Positions 49,101-58,215 are shown, numbered from the stretch's first letter. The stretch is 64,000 nt of DNA from an uncultured Parabacteroides sp. (GCF_905196875.1 NZ_CAJJWO010000015.1:21668-85667), one strand, 5' to 3'. Notes: generated from the letters alone by a model not told the origin. Numbers and translations are program-made.

Positions 49101-49590
49101 CAATGTAAATCTGCGTTACGGTGACTTCGACCTGGTGGCAAACTTCTATGGAAATTTCGGTGTGAAACGCTACAATTATATGAAACGTCAGCTACAGCGT
49201 ATGGATAAAGTTTTCAATTATGGTAAAGATGCTTTGAATGCATGGACACCTGAAAATCCGAATACAGATATCCCACGTGCGGTTGTAGGCGATCCAAACG
49301 GAAATATCCAGACATCGGACCGTTTTGTTGAGAATGGTAATTTTCTGCGTCTGAATAATTTGCAGATAGGTTACAATATGCCGGCAAAAGTATGCAATTC
49401 TCTACATATTAGTAATCTTCGTGTATACCTTGCTGCCAATCGTTTATTCACGATCACTGGGTATAAAGGATACGATCCGGCTACTGGGGCGACGTCTAAT
49501 AGCGATACCGGAACTACTTATATGGGGATAGACGATGCTTTGTATCCTTTGAGTCGTTCTTATATGATCGGTTTGAAATTTGGTTTTTAA
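46174..49590 (+). CDS. SusC/RagA TonB-dependent receptor with N-terminal STN domain
   Basis: A 1138-aa outer-membrane receptor. After the signal peptide (ends VFAEI; an ATG at 46186 is an equally good start) comes the STN domain (about 50-125: FSLDMENTTVQEVLSAIEQK), which signals to FecR; then the CarboxypepD_reg-like domain (KITGTVKDSGGEPIIGANIVEKG), the TonB box/plug (LDEVVVIGYGTQKKSDV, ANLPTAGAADALQGMAPGLS) and a 22-strand barrel ending IGLKFGF. Imports oligosaccharides with the SusD partner 19 bp downstream. The substrate is unknown. Confidence 0.95.
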   Translation: MDYIMKSLLRCERFSSWQRKSLSIMRCLLLFVLFGTLPVFAEITYSQSTRFSLDMENTTVQEVLSAIEQKSLYYFTYNTEQIDVHRKVSVSVNDKNIKDVLGQLFYGEDVKYDIDDKHIVLYKGSSRNIALMKSQQMRKITGTVKDSGGEPIIGANIVEKGTSNGTISDINGHFSLEISSNGSLLISYIGYIQQKVTPGKNNTLDVVLAEDTKKLDEVVVIGYGTQKKSDVSGSVTTVSGEKLANLPTAGAADALQGMAPGLSVNFGTGAPGSDPTITVRGMTSWGSSNEPLIVIDGVPGDMSFLNPEDIKSMTVLKDAATAAIYGARAAAGVILIETNRGGKQEPKISVSVYLGMDDLPKRMEVCNSEEFIKVRKMALTNAGLPQSRWPKYIAAYGENPGQFADTDWQKEYYRRGLTQKYNLGYTAGNEIMNVALSGFYSSTDGIIVGTDSEKFGFRLNSDIKRGKFRMGESISYGRKTTTPEADTGFPGMYQTTNIEPLVSVYDPDNEGGYGGAIPGMGMSDAANPVAFNNLIKTTKANDYISASAYIQYEPIKDLIVKFQAGRNINFYHYKSFTPTYYVGASKVNKIASLYEERSKRTEDLLELTANYNKTFAEKHSLQALLGISQEENKYEDQSGSTSQFENNDMQYLQHGQTNFAVGGGYNRYALRSAFGRVSYNYDYRYMAMISARYDGSSRFGEGNKWGFFPSASLGWNIANEGFWEKMKETVSTFKLRLSYGALGNQSIGNYKYIPRLTSNTNDLNYPFGGNAISMGYAVIGLPSTHIKWETTLYKNIGIDLGFWNNKLEFSAEAYIKNTKDMLSSKNISTCTGFGSLIVNEGRLRTTGFEMQAIYHGSVGRKFKYDLDLNVSHYKSVLKEMSDPGYLDEYGPARTYVGGEIGEFWVLKTDGIFQSQQEVDDWNALHGSKDAAGNWIPLQPAAAPGDIRFIDQNGDGKLDSNDKVKVGSGSPKAIVGFNVNLRYGDFDLVANFYGNFGVKRYNYMKRQLQRMDKVFNYGKDALNAWTPENPNTDIPRAVVGDPNGNIQTSDRFVENGNFLRLNNLQIGYNMPAKVCNSLHISNLRVYLAANRLFTITGYKGYDPATGATSNSDTGTTYMGIDDALYPLSRSYMIGLKFGF

Positions 49591-49608
49591 TCATTAAAGA
49601 AGAATATC

Positions 49609-51132
49609 ATGAAATTGAAGAATATATTTATTGCCGGTCTGGCACTTAGCTTAGGTTTATCGGCTTGTACGGGTACTTTTCTGGATGAGAAAACAAACCC
49701 GAATTATCTGACTCCGGGTATATTCTGGAAATCAGAAGGGGATATAATCAAGGGACTGACAGCTGCTTATGCTTATTTACAACCTAATATGGCGTGGGGA
49801 ATGCCTTTCGAACGTTATATCGTAATAGATAACTATCGGAGTGATGAATTGGATTTCCGTGCTGATGTGACTTCATGGATGAACCTGGCAATGTACAACA
49901 ATACACCGAACGATGCATTGGGCTACGGTGAATGGCGCGATTTGTTTAAAGGCATTAATTATTCCAATCAGTGTATTGACAATATCCCAACCGTAGAGGG
50001 CGTATCGGAAGAGGTAAAGAACCGTTCATTGGCGGAAGCCCGTTTCTTACGTGCATACTATTATTTCAGGTTGTACCTGAACTTTGGTGAACGGTTGCCT
50101 TTATATGAACATGAACTGAAGGGTACAGATGAAGAATTCTATCCTGAGCAATCACAACCCGGAGTTATTACCGGTTTTATCGAGAAGGAATTAACTGATG
50201 TGCAGAACTACTTACCGGAACCTGGTGAATGGAAACCGGAACAGGCAGGACGGGCCACAAAATATATGGCAGCAGGGATACTTGCTAAGTATTATATGTT
50301 CCGTAATCAACAGGATAAAGCGGAGATAGAATTGAAAAAAATCATAGACAGTGGCCAATACGAGTTGATCGACAACTATGGCGATCTGTGGGATGGATTG
50401 CATAAGAACAGCAAGGAAGCTGTATTTGAAGTTCAATACTCAGGAAATATGGATGGAGGTCGCCGCGAATTTAATCGTTTGGCTATCCATCTGGCCCCCA
50501 GTGACGCTGAAGGTTATGAAGAGGCATATCCCTCTTTCTGGCTATTTGATGTCATGAAGCAGGACAAAACGGTTGACGGTAATTACAGTGATCGACTATA
50601 TGCTACGATTCTTTTCGACGATCCGAAGACCAAGGCATTCTACATGGAAGAGGGAAAACAATTTAGTGATTACCATTCGAAAGATGCTATTTACTGGCAT
50701 AAGTTTGTTACTTGGGATGAGTCATTGAGTCAGTATTGGGATTGGAGTGCTTTTAATATTCCGGTAATTCGCTATGCGGATGTTCTTTTGTTATATGCAG
50801 AATGTCTTAATCACCGGGGAGCAACTTCGCAGGCTATCGACTATATCAATCAGGTTCGTGCACGTGTAAATGTTACGGCTCTCCCGAAAGATATGAATAA
50901 GGAAGCTGTATTGAAACATTTGCAGGATGTGGAACGTCCTTGTGAATTGGCGCTCGAAGGTTCCCGATGGTATGATCTGGTTCGTTGGGGTATTGTAGAA
51001 CAGACCTTGAAAGAACATAAGAAACCATTCGTCGATAATTATGTTGACAGTAAACATAAACTGTTACCTATTCCACACGATGAATTCCTGCTGAATCCTG
51101 GCTGGGAACAAAATCCGAATTTCTCCAAATAG
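49609..51132 (+). CDS. SusD/RagB family glycan-binding lipoprotein
   Basis: A 507-aa surface lipoprotein (lipobox GLSACTG, Cys20). The TPR-type scaffold is visible in VSEEVKNRSLAEARFLRAYYYFRLY and the C-terminal SusD_RagB domain (ECLNHRGATSQAIDYINQVRARVNVTALP, ELALEGSRWYDLVRWG). Caps the SusC barrel and hands over glycans. Followed by a perfect 13-bp hairpin and the GH63-like gene. Confidence 0.95.
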   Translation: MKLKNIFIAGLALSLGLSACTGTFLDEKTNPNYLTPGIFWKSEGDIIKGLTAAYAYLQPNMAWGMPFERYIVIDNYRSDELDFRADVTSWMNLAMYNNTPNDALGYGEWRDLFKGINYSNQCIDNIPTVEGVSEEVKNRSLAEARFLRAYYYFRLYLNFGERLPLYEHELKGTDEEFYPEQSQPGVITGFIEKELTDVQNYLPEPGEWKPEQAGRATKYMAAGILAKYYMFRNQQDKAEIELKKIIDSGQYELIDNYGDLWDGLHKNSKEAVFEVQYSGNMDGGRREFNRLAIHLAPSDAEGYEEAYPSFWLFDVMKQDKTVDGNYSDRLYATILFDDPKTKAFYMEEGKQFSDYHSKDAIYWHKFVTWDESLSQYWDWSAFNIPVIRYADVLLLYAECLNHRGATSQAIDYINQVRARVNVTALPKDMNKEAVLKHLQDVERPCELALEGSRWYDLVRWGIVEQTLKEHKKPFVDNYVDSKHKLLPIPHDEFLLNPGWEQNPNFSK

Positions 51133-51160
51133 AAGCTGCTTAAATAACAAACAGTCACTT

Positions 51161-51194
51161 TGCAGCGTTACAAGCAATCTTTTGTAACGCTGCA
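51161..51194 (+). promoter_or_regulatory. Intercistronic hairpin between susD and the GH63-like gene
   Basis: TGCAGCGTTACAA (51161-51173) and TTGTAACGCTGCA (51182-51194) form a perfect 13-bp stem with an 8-nt loop, but no T-run follows. It may protect the 3' end of the susCD mRNA after processing or act as a weak attenuator. Confidence 0.55.
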
Positions 51195-51257
51195 GGGAGA
51201 TTGTGTGTAAAGACTTAATTCTATTTATTGAATCTTCACTTTATAAACATTTCTATT

Positions 51258-53270
51258 ATGAATAATATAATAAACTATTTTTCGGTTTATTCCGCCCTCC
51301 TATTGTCTTCCTGTAATATAGGTTTGAAGAACAACGTTTTGCCGGAGGAAATAAAAAATGACCGGGATGATTTTTATAACCTGATAAATATCAAGAATGT
51401 ACCCCAAACAGAGAGTGATCGCGATTTTTTTGTCTTTGCTGATCTGGGTTCGTGGACTGGGTATGCATTACCTGAAAATGAAGAGAACAAGTTGGCCGGA
51501 AGTTTTATCGGACCTTATATGATGACGGGGAGAGGATGGATTGCCCGTTCGCTTGCAGAACCGATTATCCGGGTCGACGGTGAAAAGTTTGATCTTGCCC
51601 GTAATATACAGACTTCAAAATATTATCCGGGTAAGCTTGTACAGGAATTCAGGAACGAACAATTGAGTTTTGTGACCGAACTCTGTTTTTTATCTTCCCG
51701 TACCGCACTGATTCGTTCTCGTGTAGATAATACAGGTGGGAGAGAAGTATCTGTTTCTTTACAATGGCGTGGTGGAGTTTACGAGAACAGTGCTATTTTA
51801 TCGGTAGAAGAGAAAGGGATAAGGATTGCCAATAATCGGGAACAGGCATTTACATATGCTTCGTTCCCCACAGCCGAAGATGTGCGGTTGGTAGGAACAG
51901 ATAGTTTACTTGTCGTTGAAAAAGAAGAATTGCGACTTTCTCCCGGTGGTAGTTTTGAAACAGCATCAACCCAAACGTTTGCGTTTGATAGGGGAGCATT
52001 GGATAAAGAGCTCGAGCAGCTAAAAGATTTGGAAGTTAATCTTGTTTTTTCTGAAAATGAAAAACGTTGGAATACTTATTTATCATCTTTGTTCGACAAT
52101 GATAGCCCGTTCATGAAAGAGAATAAGTACAGGCATGTCGTAGTCAAAGCTTTGATGACGCTCATAGCTAATTGGCGTACACCATCGGGAGATATCCTGC
52201 ATGACGGTACATATCCATCCTATAACGGGTTCTTCGGTATTTGGTCGTGGGACTCATGGAAACATGCGGCGGCCAATGCCTTATATAATCCGGAAGAAGC
52301 CAAGAATGAGATACGTTGTCTTTTTGATTATCAGGCGGAGAATGGAATGATTCCCGATTTTGTGAGTCGTAATAAAGAACGGATCAACTGGCGTGATACA
52401 AAGCCCCCTTTAGCTGCATGGGCTGTCAAGTGCATTTATGATGCTACCGGTGACAAGGCTTTTGTGGCGGAAATGTTCGATAAACTGTACAAGTATCATC
52501 AATGGTGGTATACCGATCGCGACCACGATAAGAATGGTATCTGTGAATATGGCTCTACTGATGGAACTCTTGTGGCGGCCTGTTGGGAAAGCGGTATGGA
52601 TAACGGAGTTCGTTTCGACGATGCCGTCATGCTGAAGAATGAACCGGAAAAAGCCTGGTCGATGAATCAGGAGAACATCTGCCTTAATTCTTTCCTTTAT
52701 GCCGAAAAGAACTTTTTGGCTGAAATGGCGGAGATACTAGATAAGAAAGAACTGGCATTACAACTGAATAAAGAGGCGGAAGCCCTAAAAAATCATATAC
52801 AGACGAAGATGTTCGATGAAGAAACTGGCTTCTTTTATGATACCCGGTTGGGAACCGGAGAGTTCATAAAAGTGATGGGGGCTGAATGCTGGTTGCCTCT
52901 CTGGGCCGGGGTTGCTACTTCACAGCAGGCACGTAAAGTGTTGGAAAAGATGCTTGATCCGGAAAAGTTCAATTCGAAAGTTCCATTAGGTACACTGGCT
53001 GTCAGCCATCCAAGGCTACGCCCTACCCGTGGGTACTGGCGTGGTCCCGTTTGGATCGATCAGGTGTACTTCGGTGTGACAGGTTTGCGTAAATATGGTT
53101 TTAATAAAGAAGCTGATCAGCTAATAACCCAATATATCGACAATGTTCAGGGATTACTTACGGACGGACCTATACATGAAAATTATAATCCACTTACGGG
53201 TGAAACCTTGAACTGTCCGAATTTTAGCTGGTCGTCGGCTATGACTATTAGAATGTTGTTGAATAAATAA
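51258..53270 (+). CDS. GH63/MGH1-like glycoside hydrolase
   Basis: A 670-aa lipoprotein when started at 51258 (MNNIINYFSVYSALLLSSCNIG; Cys19). An N-terminal beta-sandwich (about 60-270) is followed by an (alpha/alpha)6 barrel with FGIWSWDSWKHAAAN, DGTLVAACWESGMDNGVRFDD, and RGPVWIDQVYFGVTGL, the pattern of GH63 and mannosylglycerate hydrolase-like (MGH1) enzymes. GH63 members cleave alpha-glucosidic bonds with inversion, so a terminal alpha-glucoside is the family-based guess. It is the third gene of the PUL; the GH2 gene starts 14 bp downstream. Confidence 0.8.
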   Translation: MNNIINYFSVYSALLLSSCNIGLKNNVLPEEIKNDRDDFYNLINIKNVPQTESDRDFFVFADLGSWTGYALPENEENKLAGSFIGPYMMTGRGWIARSLAEPIIRVDGEKFDLARNIQTSKYYPGKLVQEFRNEQLSFVTELCFLSSRTALIRSRVDNTGGREVSVSLQWRGGVYENSAILSVEEKGIRIANNREQAFTYASFPTAEDVRLVGTDSLLVVEKEELRLSPGGSFETASTQTFAFDRGALDKELEQLKDLEVNLVFSENEKRWNTYLSSLFDNDSPFMKENKYRHVVVKALMTLIANWRTPSGDILHDGTYPSYNGFFGIWSWDSWKHAAANALYNPEEAKNEIRCLFDYQAENGMIPDFVSRNKERINWRDTKPPLAAWAVKCIYDATGDKAFVAEMFDKLYKYHQWWYTDRDHDKNGICEYGSTDGTLVAACWESGMDNGVRFDDAVMLKNEPEKAWSMNQENICLNSFLYAEKNFLAEMAEILDKKELALQLNKEAEALKNHIQTKMFDEETGFFYDTRLGTGEFIKVMGAECWLPLWAGVATSQQARKVLEKMLDPEKFNSKVPLGTLAVSHPRLRPTRGYWRGPVWIDQVYFGVTGLRKYGFNKEADQLITQYIDNVQGLLTDGPIHENYNPLTGETLNCPNFSWSSAMTIRMLLNK

Positions 53271-53284
53271 AGATACACATATAT

Positions 53285-56200
53285 ATGAGAAAACAATTAT
53301 TGTTCTTTATAGGCGTGTCCGGTTTTTTGTTTGCTGCCCATGCTCAGTATGATGGGGCACCTATGGAAAAGCCTCAGGAGAAAAAAGAAGAGGTAAAAGA
53401 GTTGCGCCATGATAAATATCCTCATTCGGATAACGATTGGGAAAACTACGATGTATTACATATCAATCGTTTGCCTTCTGCCGCTACTTTCTTAGGCTAT
53501 CCGACGAAGGAGCTGGCTGTTAACAATGTGAAGTCGGCCTCACCTTATTATTTGTGCCTGAATGGAACCTGGAAGTTTCATTATGTCCCGAAGGTGGCTG
53601 AACGTCCACTGGATTTTTGGAAACAGGAATTTGATATTTCCGGTTGGGCTGATATTACCGTGCCGGGAAACTGGGAACTGCAAGGTTTTGGTTATCCCTT
53701 TTATGTAGGTAGCGGCTATGGTTTCAAAAAGAATCCGCCGTTGATTCCGGCCGACAACAGTCCTGTAGGTTCTTATAAAAAGAAGTTTACTGTGCCGGCT
53801 GACTGGAAGAACCGTCAGGTCGTTCTCCATTTTGGCTCTGTGGCATCTTCTTTTTATGTTTGGGTCAATGGTAAACAGATCGGTTATTCGCAGGATTCAA
53901 AAACTCCGGCCGAATTTGATCTCTCCGACTTCCTGAATTGGGGAGGAGAAAACGAGATAGCTGTCCAGGTCTTTAAGTTCAGTGACGGGTACTATTTGGA
54001 AGATCAGGATTTCTGGCGCTTTGCCGGTATACAGCGGGATGTATATCTGTATGCCCGCCCTCAAACGCATATTCGTGATTTTGAGGTAGTGACTGACTTG
54101 GACGAGTTGTATACTGATGCTGATTTCAGCCTGTATCTTGAGCTAGGGAATAGAAATCCGGAAAAGATAAAAGGTGCTGAAATAGAGATCGATCTGCAGG
54201 AACCGGATGGTCGTAGTATTTATGCGGAACGGAAAAAACTGCAAAAAGGAAGCTCGGATATTGAATTCCACCAAAAGATCATTGCACCGCGGCTTTGGAG
54301 TGCAGAAAAGCCTAATCTGTATCGCCTACTGTTGACCTTGCGCATAAACGGAAAAGTGGAAGAAGTTGTTTCCCGCTTTATTGGTTTCCGGGAATGTGAG
54401 ATGAAACATGCCCGCTTATGGGTAAACGGTAAACCTGTATATATAAAAGGAGTGAACAGGCACGAGCACGATGCCGTAACCGGACATGTTGTCGATGAAG
54501 CATCGATGATTAAATACTTGCAATTGATGAAACAATTCAATATCAATAGTGTGCGTACCTCTCATTACCCGAACGATCCGCGTTGGTACGAACTTTGCGA
54601 TCTGTATGGCATTTATGTAGTAGATGAAGCGAATATCGAAAGTCATGGAATGGGATATGATCCCGATAAATGTCTGGCTAATCAGCCGGAATGGGAAAAA
54701 GCATTTGTTGATCGTACGGAACGCATGTTTGAAAGAGATAAAAACCACCCCTGTGTCATTGCCTGGTCGTTGGGTAATGAAACGGGTGAAGGCTGTAACT
54801 TTGCAATGACTTATAAATGGATACATGCTCACGACAAGTCGCATCGTCCGGTACATTCGGAGGATGGGATCAAGGGACCTTATACGGATATCTTCTGTCC
54901 GATGTATAAGAAACTGGATGTACTGATCAATTGGACCCTTTATATGCCGGACAAACCGCTTATCCTTTGCGAGTATGCACATGCGATGGGTAACAGCGTC
55001 GGTAATTTACAAGGTTACTGGGATGTGATAGAGAAATACCCGAGTCTGCAGGGTGGATTTATCTGGGACTGGGTCGATCAGGGAATCGCACAGAAAACTC
55101 CGGAGGGCCGTTTCTATTGGGCATACGGTGGAGATATGGCACCAGAAGGAACGCCAAGCAGCAAGAACTTCTGTATGAATGGATTGATCGCTGCTGACCG
55201 TACATTGAAGCCGCACATATGGGAAGTGAAGAAAGTTTACCAGAACATTGCTTTCCGGCTGGCCGATTATCACAAAGGGTTGGTCGAATTGACAAATAAA
55301 TACTTTTTCACCGACCTCTCCGATTTCACGTTCGGTTGGCGTCTGGAAGGAAACGGCGAAGTATTGGCTACCGGGGTAATCGATGAAGTGGAACTGCCTG
55401 CCCAGGAGAAAGGTTTATTCAGAACTTCTTTCCCTACTATCGAACAAGAACCAGGTGTAGAGTATTATCTGAATTTCTATGCGTATCAGAAATCGGATGC
55501 CGGATTATTGAAAGCCGGTGAAGAGTTGGCTAGTGAACAAGTAAAACTGCCGTTCGGTAAGTCGGCTGTATCGGTACAGACTTCTGTTCCGTTGAAAGCA
55601 GAGGAGCATGACGGACGTATAGAAGTGACAGGAGGAAAGATGAAAGTAGCTTTCGATCTTTCTACCGGAGCTTTATGTTCTTATATGTTCGGAGGAAAAG
55701 AAATGATAAAGAAAGCTTTGCAGCCTAACTTCTGGCGCCCGTCTACGGATAACGACCTGGGGAGTGATCTGGCTAAGCGGTGTGACCCATGGCGGCATGC
55801 AGGGCGGGATGCAAAATTAATACAGACCGAAAAACAGCAGATCGCAAATGATAAATACGAACTGATATCCACTTACCGGTTACCGGAATCGGTCGATCAT
55901 TCTACTTTTGTTATAAAATACCTGGTTTCAGGGGAGGGATATGTCGATGTGAATTGCCTCTTCATACCAGCCAATGACACTTTACCGTTGCTGCCTCGTT
56001 TGGGAGTAAGTCTGACATTGACCCCCGAGTATGACCAGATGGAATGGTTCGGACGCGGACCGCATGAAAACTATTGTGATCGTTATACAAGTGCATTTGT
56101 CGGGCGTTATAAAGGTAGTGTCTGGGAGCAGTATTTTCCTTACGACCGTCCGCAGGAAAACGGTAACAAGACCGAAGTCCGCTGGATGACTCTCACCAAT

Positions 56201-56467
56201 ATGCAGGGGAGCGGATTGAAAGCTGTAGGTCAACCTTACATCAGTACCAGTGCTTACTTGTTCCCGACTGACGACCTGAGTGAAGTCGATCTGAAGAAAC
56301 ACCAACGTCACATGTCCGATATTCATCCGAAAGACATGGTTACCTGGAATATCGACTGGAAACAAATGGGCGTAGGAGGAGACACCAGTTGGGGTGCCTA
56401 TCCGCATCAACCGTATTTGATACCGGCAGTAAGGCGTAACTTCGGATTCCGTTTATATCCATTATAA
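53285..56467 (+). CDS. GH2 beta-galactosidase (LacZ type)
   Basis: A 1060-aa exported enzyme (signal peptide ending AHAQ). Domain order is that of LacZ: sugar-binding jelly roll (about 90-260), Ig-like, TIM barrel (about 365-665) with acid/base Glu in WSLGNETGEG and nucleophile Glu in ILCEYAHAMGNS, an Ig-like domain (DUF4981), and the C-terminal beta-supersandwich (Bgal_small_N, EVTGGKMKVAFDLSTG). Beta-galactosidase is likely; other GH2 activities cannot be excluded. Last gene of the PUL, with a terminator at 56475-56497. Confidence 0.9.
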   Translation: MRKQLLFFIGVSGFLFAAHAQYDGAPMEKPQEKKEEVKELRHDKYPHSDNDWENYDVLHINRLPSAATFLGYPTKELAVNNVKSASPYYLCLNGTWKFHYVPKVAERPLDFWKQEFDISGWADITVPGNWELQGFGYPFYVGSGYGFKKNPPLIPADNSPVGSYKKKFTVPADWKNRQVVLHFGSVASSFYVWVNGKQIGYSQDSKTPAEFDLSDFLNWGGENEIAVQVFKFSDGYYLEDQDFWRFAGIQRDVYLYARPQTHIRDFEVVTDLDELYTDADFSLYLELGNRNPEKIKGAEIEIDLQEPDGRSIYAERKKLQKGSSDIEFHQKIIAPRLWSAEKPNLYRLLLTLRINGKVEEVVSRFIGFRECEMKHARLWVNGKPVYIKGVNRHEHDAVTGHVVDEASMIKYLQLMKQFNINSVRTSHYPNDPRWYELCDLYGIYVVDEANIESHGMGYDPDKCLANQPEWEKAFVDRTERMFERDKNHPCVIAWSLGNETGEGCNFAMTYKWIHAHDKSHRPVHSEDGIKGPYTDIFCPMYKKLDVLINWTLYMPDKPLILCEYAHAMGNSVGNLQGYWDVIEKYPSLQGGFIWDWVDQGIAQKTPEGRFYWAYGGDMAPEGTPSSKNFCMNGLIAADRTLKPHIWEVKKVYQNIAFRLADYHKGLVELTNKYFFTDLSDFTFGWRLEGNGEVLATGVIDEVELPAQEKGLFRTSFPTIEQEPGVEYYLNFYAYQKSDAGLLKAGEELASEQVKLPFGKSAVSVQTSVPLKAEEHDGRIEVTGGKMKVAFDLSTGALCSYMFGGKEMIKKALQPNFWRPSTDNDLGSDLAKRCDPWRHAGRDAKLIQTEKQQIANDKYELISTYRLPESVDHSTFVIKYLVSGEGYVDVNCLFIPANDTLPLLPRLGVSLTLTPEYDQMEWFGRGPHENYCDRYTSAFVGRYKGSVWEQYFPYDRPQENGNKTEVRWMTLTNMQGSGLKAVGQPYISTSAYLFPTDDLSEVDLKKHQRHMSDIHPKDMVTWNIDWKQMGVGGDTSWGAYPHQPYLIPAVRRNFGFRLYPL

Positions 56468-56474
56468 TTAGGTA

Positions 56475-56503
56475 GGGGCAGGTTTGGAATCTGCCCCTTC
56501 GTT
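56475..56503 (+). terminator. Terminator of the PUL, overlapping the prfC promoter
   Basis: GGGGCAG (56475-56481) pairs with CTGCCCC (56491-56497), followed by TTCGTTTTG. The loop contains TTTG (56483-56486), which is the -33 box of the next promoter. Confidence 0.7.
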
Positions 56504-56514
56504 TTGTATCTTTG
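56483..56514 (+). promoter_or_regulatory. Promoter of prfC
   Basis: TTTG (56483-56486), 20 bp, TATCTTTG (56507-56514): near-ideal Bacteroidetes promoter. The start would be near 56521, 27 nt before ATG 56548, which rules out the in-frame ATG at 56512. Confidence 0.7.
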
Positions 56515-56547
56515 CCGCGTCTTTGTAAAAACTATATTAAGAATAAG

Positions 56548-58128
56548 ATGAGTCAATATTCAGAAGAGATTAAAAGAAGAAGAACGTTTGCTATTGTCAG
56601 CCACCCGGATGCCGGTAAGACTACGCTTACAGAAAAGCTGTTGCTGTTCGGAGGGGCTATTCATGTGGCCGGTGCCGTAAAGTCCAATAAGATTAAGAAG
56701 ACGGCGACATCCGACTGGATGGAGATAGAAAAACAACGTGGAATCTCCGTTGCAACCTCTGTAATGGCTTTCGACTATGAAGATCATAAAGTAAATATCC
56801 TCGATACTCCCGGTCACCAGGACTTCGCCGAAGATACTTTCCGCACATTGACGGCCGTAGACAGTGTGATTATCGTGATCGACATTGCCAAGGGGGTGGA
56901 AGCACAGACCCGTAAACTGATGGAAGTCTGCCGTATGCGTAAGACCCCGGTGATCGTGTTTGTCAACAAGATGGACCGCGACGGTAAAGATCCTTTCGAT
57001 CTTCTGGATGAGATTGAAGAAGAATTGCATATCAATGTACGCCCCTTGAGTTGGCCGATCGATATGGGACAGCGCTTCAAAGGCGTATATAATATATATG
57101 AACAGAAACTCGACCTGTATACTCCGAGTAAACAGTATGTAACGGAGAAGATCGAGTTTAACGATATCAACAGTCCGGAACTGGAAAATCATATCGGTGA
57201 TACCCTGGCCGATAAACTTCGTGCCGACATCGAACTGATCGAAGGAGTTTACCCGGAGTTCGATGTAAATACGTATCTGAAAGGAGATATCGCTCCCGTG
57301 TTCTTTGGTTCTGCCTTGAATAATTTCGGTGTGAAAGAGTTGCTCGACTGCTTTGTCAAGATCGCCCCCTCGCCCCGTCCTATACAGGCTGTCGAACGTG
57401 TGGTCGATCCGGAGGAAGATAACTTTACAGGCTTTATCTTCAAGATTCATGCGAATATGGACCCGAATCACCGCAGTTGTATTGCTTTCGTGAAGATCTG
57501 TTCGGGTCGTTTCGAACGTAATGCGCCTTACAAGCATGTCCGCTTCGGTAAGCAACTGCGTTTCAGTAGCCCGACAGCGTTTATGGCTCAGAAGAAGGAG
57601 ACGGTGGATGAAGCTTTTGCCGGCGATATCATCGGTCTGCCCGATACCGGAAACTTCAAGATCGGCGATACGCTTACCGGCGGTGAAGAGTTGCACTTTA
57701 AAGGATTGCCAAGCTTCTCTCCGGAAATGTTCAAATACATCGAGAACGCCGATCCGATGAAGGCTAAGCAGCTGAACAAGGGCATCGAGCAGTTGATGGA
57801 CGAAGGGGTTGCACAGTTGTTTACGAACCAGTTCAACGGTCGTAAGATCATCGGTACGGTAGGACAGTTGCAGTTTGAAGTTATCCAGTACCGCTTGTTG
57901 CATGAATACGGTGCACAATGTAAATGGGAGCCGATCAGCCTCTATAAAGCCTGCTGGATCGAAAGTGAAAACCAGACAGCTTTGGAAAACTTCAAGAAAC
58001 GTAAATCGCAGTATATGGCCGTCGACAAGGAAGGTCGTGATGTCTATCTGGCCGACTCCGGCTATGTATTGACGATGGCACAGCAGGACTTCCCGGATAT
58101 CAAGTTCCACTTTACTTCTGAGTTCTGA
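56548..58128 (+). CDS. prfC: Peptide chain release factor 3
   Basis: A 526-aa translational GTPase that recycles RF1/RF2 after peptide release. Starting at 56548 gives MSQYSEEIKRRRTFAIVSHP; G motifs are SHPDAGKTTL, DTPGHQDF and NKMD, and RF3_C follows. It has its own promoter, whose -33 box is in the loop of the preceding terminator, and is followed by an 11-bp-stem terminator. Core gene, next to an accessory glycan locus. Confidence 0.95.
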   Translation: MSQYSEEIKRRRTFAIVSHPDAGKTTLTEKLLLFGGAIHVAGAVKSNKIKKTATSDWMEIEKQRGISVATSVMAFDYEDHKVNILDTPGHQDFAEDTFRTLTAVDSVIIVIDIAKGVEAQTRKLMEVCRMRKTPVIVFVNKMDRDGKDPFDLLDEIEEELHINVRPLSWPIDMGQRFKGVYNIYEQKLDLYTPSKQYVTEKIEFNDINSPELENHIGDTLADKLRADIELIEGVYPEFDVNTYLKGDIAPVFFGSALNNFGVKELLDCFVKIAPSPRPIQAVERVVDPEEDNFTGFIFKIHANMDPNHRSCIAFVKICSGRFERNAPYKHVRFGKQLRFSSPTAFMAQKKETVDEAFAGDIIGLPDTGNFKIGDTLTGGEELHFKGLPSFSPEMFKYIENADPMKAKQLNKGIEQLMDEGVAQLFTNQFNGRKIIGTVGQLQFEVIQYRLLHEYGAQCKWEPISLYKACWIESENQTALENFKKRKSQYMAVDKEGRDVYLADSGYVLTMAQQDFPDIKFHFTSEF

Positions 58129-58161
58129 TAAAATTGAACAAACAAACTCATTCTATATAAG

Positions 58162-58200
58162 AAGAGCCGTGTCGATACTTTCAACACGGCTCTTTCCATA
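58162..58200. terminator. Terminator between prfC and the GH43-like gene
   Basis: AAGAGCCGTGT (58162-58172) and ACACGGCTCTT (58184-58194) form a perfect 11-bp stem with an 11-nt loop, between convergent genes. Confidence 0.85.
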
Positions 58201-58215
58201 TCTGACCATCTGCTT

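Noticed and set aside
56560..58110. 516-codon - strand frame antisense to prfC
   Set aside because: A shadow of the strongly conserved prfC frame; rich in His/Tyr/Phe stretches with no domain.
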